A stretch of DNA of 7,542 nt from Methylotenera sp. (GTDB lineage: Bacteria > Pseudomonadota > Gammaproteobacteria > Burkholderiales > Methylophilaceae), in the NCBI GenBank assembly GCA_013816325.1, contig JACDEP010000104.1, positions 1 to 7,542 of the forward strand, given 5' to 3'. Positions 6,282-7,542 of this stretch are shown here, in pieces. The notes beneath the pieces were generated by a model that saw only the letters and a list, made by a program, of their open reading frames with translations, had not been told where the DNA came from and made no database searches. Both the position numbers and the translations under genes were made by a program. How positions within the stretch are numbered: position 1 is the first letter of the stretch; the number at the start of each line of letters is the position of its first letter.

Positions 6282-6312
6282 TGTAGGGGGAGGAACTTAC
6301 CTCCCTTCTACA
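6282..6312 (+). terminator. Intercistronic hairpin between pstS and pstC
   Basis: TGTAG (6282-6286) pairs with CTACA (6308-6312), and GGGAGG (6288-6293) pairs with CCTCCC (6300-6305). The loop is AACTTA and a small G/TT bulge interrupts the stem. TCTCCTTTT follows, an interrupted run of T. This could be a leaky intrinsic terminator or a 3' stabilising structure for pstS mRNA. Either would raise the amount of binding protein over the membrane subunits, which the transporter needs in far smaller numbers. Confidence 0.6.
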
Positions 6313-6354
6313 TCTCCTTTTAACCAGCAATCAAAAACTAGAGAAGTAAAATCT

Positions 6355-7311
6355 ATGTCGTCTATTACACAAAAGAAAAATATGGGAGCTGGACTAGACA
6401 AACTGTTTCGCGGCACTACCATGTTTTTTGCTTTTCTTGTTTTTATTTTATTGTTCGGCATTATCATCACGCTCTTTATTGGCAGCTTGCCTGCACTAAA
6501 GACGTTTGGGCTGCCTTTTTTCACAAGCTCGGCTTGGAACCCAGTTGATATTCAGTTTGGCGGGTTAGTGCCCATTTACGGCACCTTCATTACAGCCTTA
6601 ATCGCGATGGTTATTGGTATTCCGGTGAGCTTCGGCATTGCAATCTTCATAACCGAGCTTTCACCTGTATGGCTAAAGCGGCCAATTGGTATCGCCATTG
6701 AGTTACTGGCAGGGATTCCAAGTATTATTTATGGCATGTGGGGCTTGTTTGTTTTTGCCCCATTTTTTGCTGATCATGTCCAACCTTGGATCAATGACAA
6801 TCTGGGTGAGCTACCATTGGTAGGCGTTATATTCCAAGGGCCTCCGATGGGTATTGGTATGTTAACTGCCGGGTTTATATTGGCGATTATGGTGATTCCG
6901 TTTACCTCTTCTGTCATGCGTGATGTGTTTGAAATTGTCCCGACCATGCTTAAAGAATCAGCGTATGGCTTAGGCTCTACTACGTGGGAAGTAGTTTGGA
7001 ATATTGTATTACCCTATACAAAAACTGGCGTTGTAGGTGGCATTATGCTGGGGTTAGGGCGTGCTTTGGGAGAAACAATGGCTGTCACCTTTGTCATAGG
7101 TAATGCCCATGAGTTATCAGCTTCTCTCATGATGCCAGGCAATACCATATCATCTGCATTAGCGAACGAGTTTACCGAGGCTGTCGGCGACATCTATACC
7201 TCGTCACTAATTACGCTGGGTTTAACCCTGTTCGTGATTACCTTTATCGTATTGGCGCTTGCAAAACTCTTATTGATTCGTCTGGCAATGCGCGAAGGAA
7301 AACATACATGA
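6355..7311 (+). CDS. pstC: Phosphate ABC transporter permease subunit PstC
   Basis: PstC is one of two inner-membrane subunits forming the phosphate channel of PstSCAB. The 318-residue protein matches the length of E. coli PstC (319). A polar N-terminus leads to a first membrane helix at about residues 21-45. The BPD-transporter domain follows, with GGLVPIYGTFITALIAM and ELLAGIPSIIYGMWGLFVF. The cytoplasmic EAA loop, which contacts the ATPase PstB, begins near residue 201 (ESAYGLGSTTWEVVWNIVLP) and is followed by GLGRALGETMAV. ATG 6355 is preferred, with GAGAAG 8 bases upstream. A start at 6247 in the same frame would translate the hairpin and add 36 residues unlike any PstC I know. The stop overlaps the pstA start by four bases (ATGA), implying coupled translation and 1:1 assembly. 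Confidence 0.95.
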   Translation: MSSITQKKNMGAGLDKLFRGTTMFFAFLVFILLFGIIITLFIGSLPALKTFGLPFFTSSAWNPVDIQFGGLVPIYGTFITALIAMVIGIPVSFGIAIFITELSPVWLKRPIGIAIELLAGIPSIIYGMWGLFVFAPFFADHVQPWINDNLGELPLVGVIFQGPPMGIGMLTAGFILAIMVIPFTSSVMRDVFEIVPTMLKESAYGLGSTTWEVVWNIVLPYTKTGVVGGIMLGLGRALGETMAVTFVIGNAHELSASLMMPGNTISSALANEFTEAVGDIYTSSLITLGLTLFVITFIVLALAKLLLIRLAMREGKHT

Positions 7312-7542
7312 ATCAATTTAATAATAAGCTCTACTTAAAACGCAAAATTATTAACAGCATTAGCATGAGCCTGTCTTTTTTAACGGTGGTCTTTGCGCTT
7401 ACTTTTTTAGTGTGGATTTTATGGACACTATTTAGCCAAGGCCTCACGCATTTAACATTCGATGTATTTAGCAAGATGACGCCTCCACCAGGCAGTAATG
7501 GCGGCTTATTGAATGCAATCGTAGGCAGTCTTTATATGGTGT
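7308..7542 (+). CDS. pstA: Phosphate ABC transporter permease subunit PstA (N-terminal part)
   Basis: This is the partner channel subunit of PstC in the inner membrane. Seventy-eight codons are visible before the right edge. The polar start MNQFNNKLYLKRKIINSISM is followed by a first membrane helix (LSFLTVVFALTFLVWILWTL). The signature TPPPGSNGGLLNAIVGSLYMV then corresponds to E. coli PstA TPPPNTEGGGLANALAGS. ATG 7308 overlaps the pstC stop and has AAGGAA 7 bases upstream. The ATPase gene pstB is expected further right, but cannot be seen. Confidence 0.93.
   Translation, partial: MNQFNNKLYLKRKIINSISMSLSFLTVVFALTFLVWILWTLFSQGLTHLTFDVFSKMTPPPGSNGGLLNAIVGSLYMV

Noticed and set aside
6247..6354. 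36-residue N-terminal extension of PstC
   Set aside because: There is no ribosome binding site at 6247, the stretch contains the hairpin, and it does not resemble PstC N-termini; ATG 6355 gives the family length.
1..7542. Mobile elements, CRISPR arrays, tRNA or rRNA genes, defence systems
   Set aside because: I saw no transposase-like proteins, terminal inverted repeats, spaced repeat arrays or recognisable RNA genes; the genes fit a stable chromosomal neighbourhood.

Overview
The window is an ordinary proteobacterial chromosome segment with GC in the mid-40s by eye. It carries two sets of genes facing away from each other, split by an intergenic stretch at about 3180-3315. The close similarity of the proteins to Escherichia coli homologues, the prfB-lysS pair, and the pairing of a DUF47 (PhoU-like) gene with a short Pit transporter suggest a gamma- or betaproteobacterium. 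A betaproteobacterium of the Methylophilaceae/Nitrosomonadales type is my best guess, from general impression only. There are no RNA genes, insertion sequences, CRISPR arrays or phage signs, and no stretch over 300 bases lacks a gene.

Minus strand, read right to left from 3179: an aquaporin-family channel (aqpS-like) overlaps arsC, a glutaredoxin-type arsenate reductase with its full catalytic set. Next come prfB (release factor 2), which needs the classical +1 programmed frameshift, and lysS (lysyl-tRNA synthetase), which runs off the left edge. A perfect TATAAT between arsC and prfB suggests that prfB-lysS has its own promoter.

Plus strand, read left to right from 3316: a DUF47/PhoU-like gene overlaps pit, a low-affinity phosphate permease, by ATGA. 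After a 191-base gap comes the high-affinity Pst system: pstS, pstC and the first part of pstA, which runs off the right edge. A perfect 11-base-period Pho box sits 10 bases before a -10 element in front of pstS, and a weaker one lies in front of the DUF47-pit pair. A strong hairpin separates pstS from pstC.

The plus-strand genes take up phosphate, and with it its toxic analogue arsenate. The adjacent aqpS-arsC pair can reduce arsenate to arsenite and let it leave the cell through a channel. The two sets share one intergenic region that contains a candidate PhoB site. This arsenate-handling pair beside both phosphate uptake systems is the most interesting aspect of the window. Each part belongs to a known family, and I see no clearly undescribed system.
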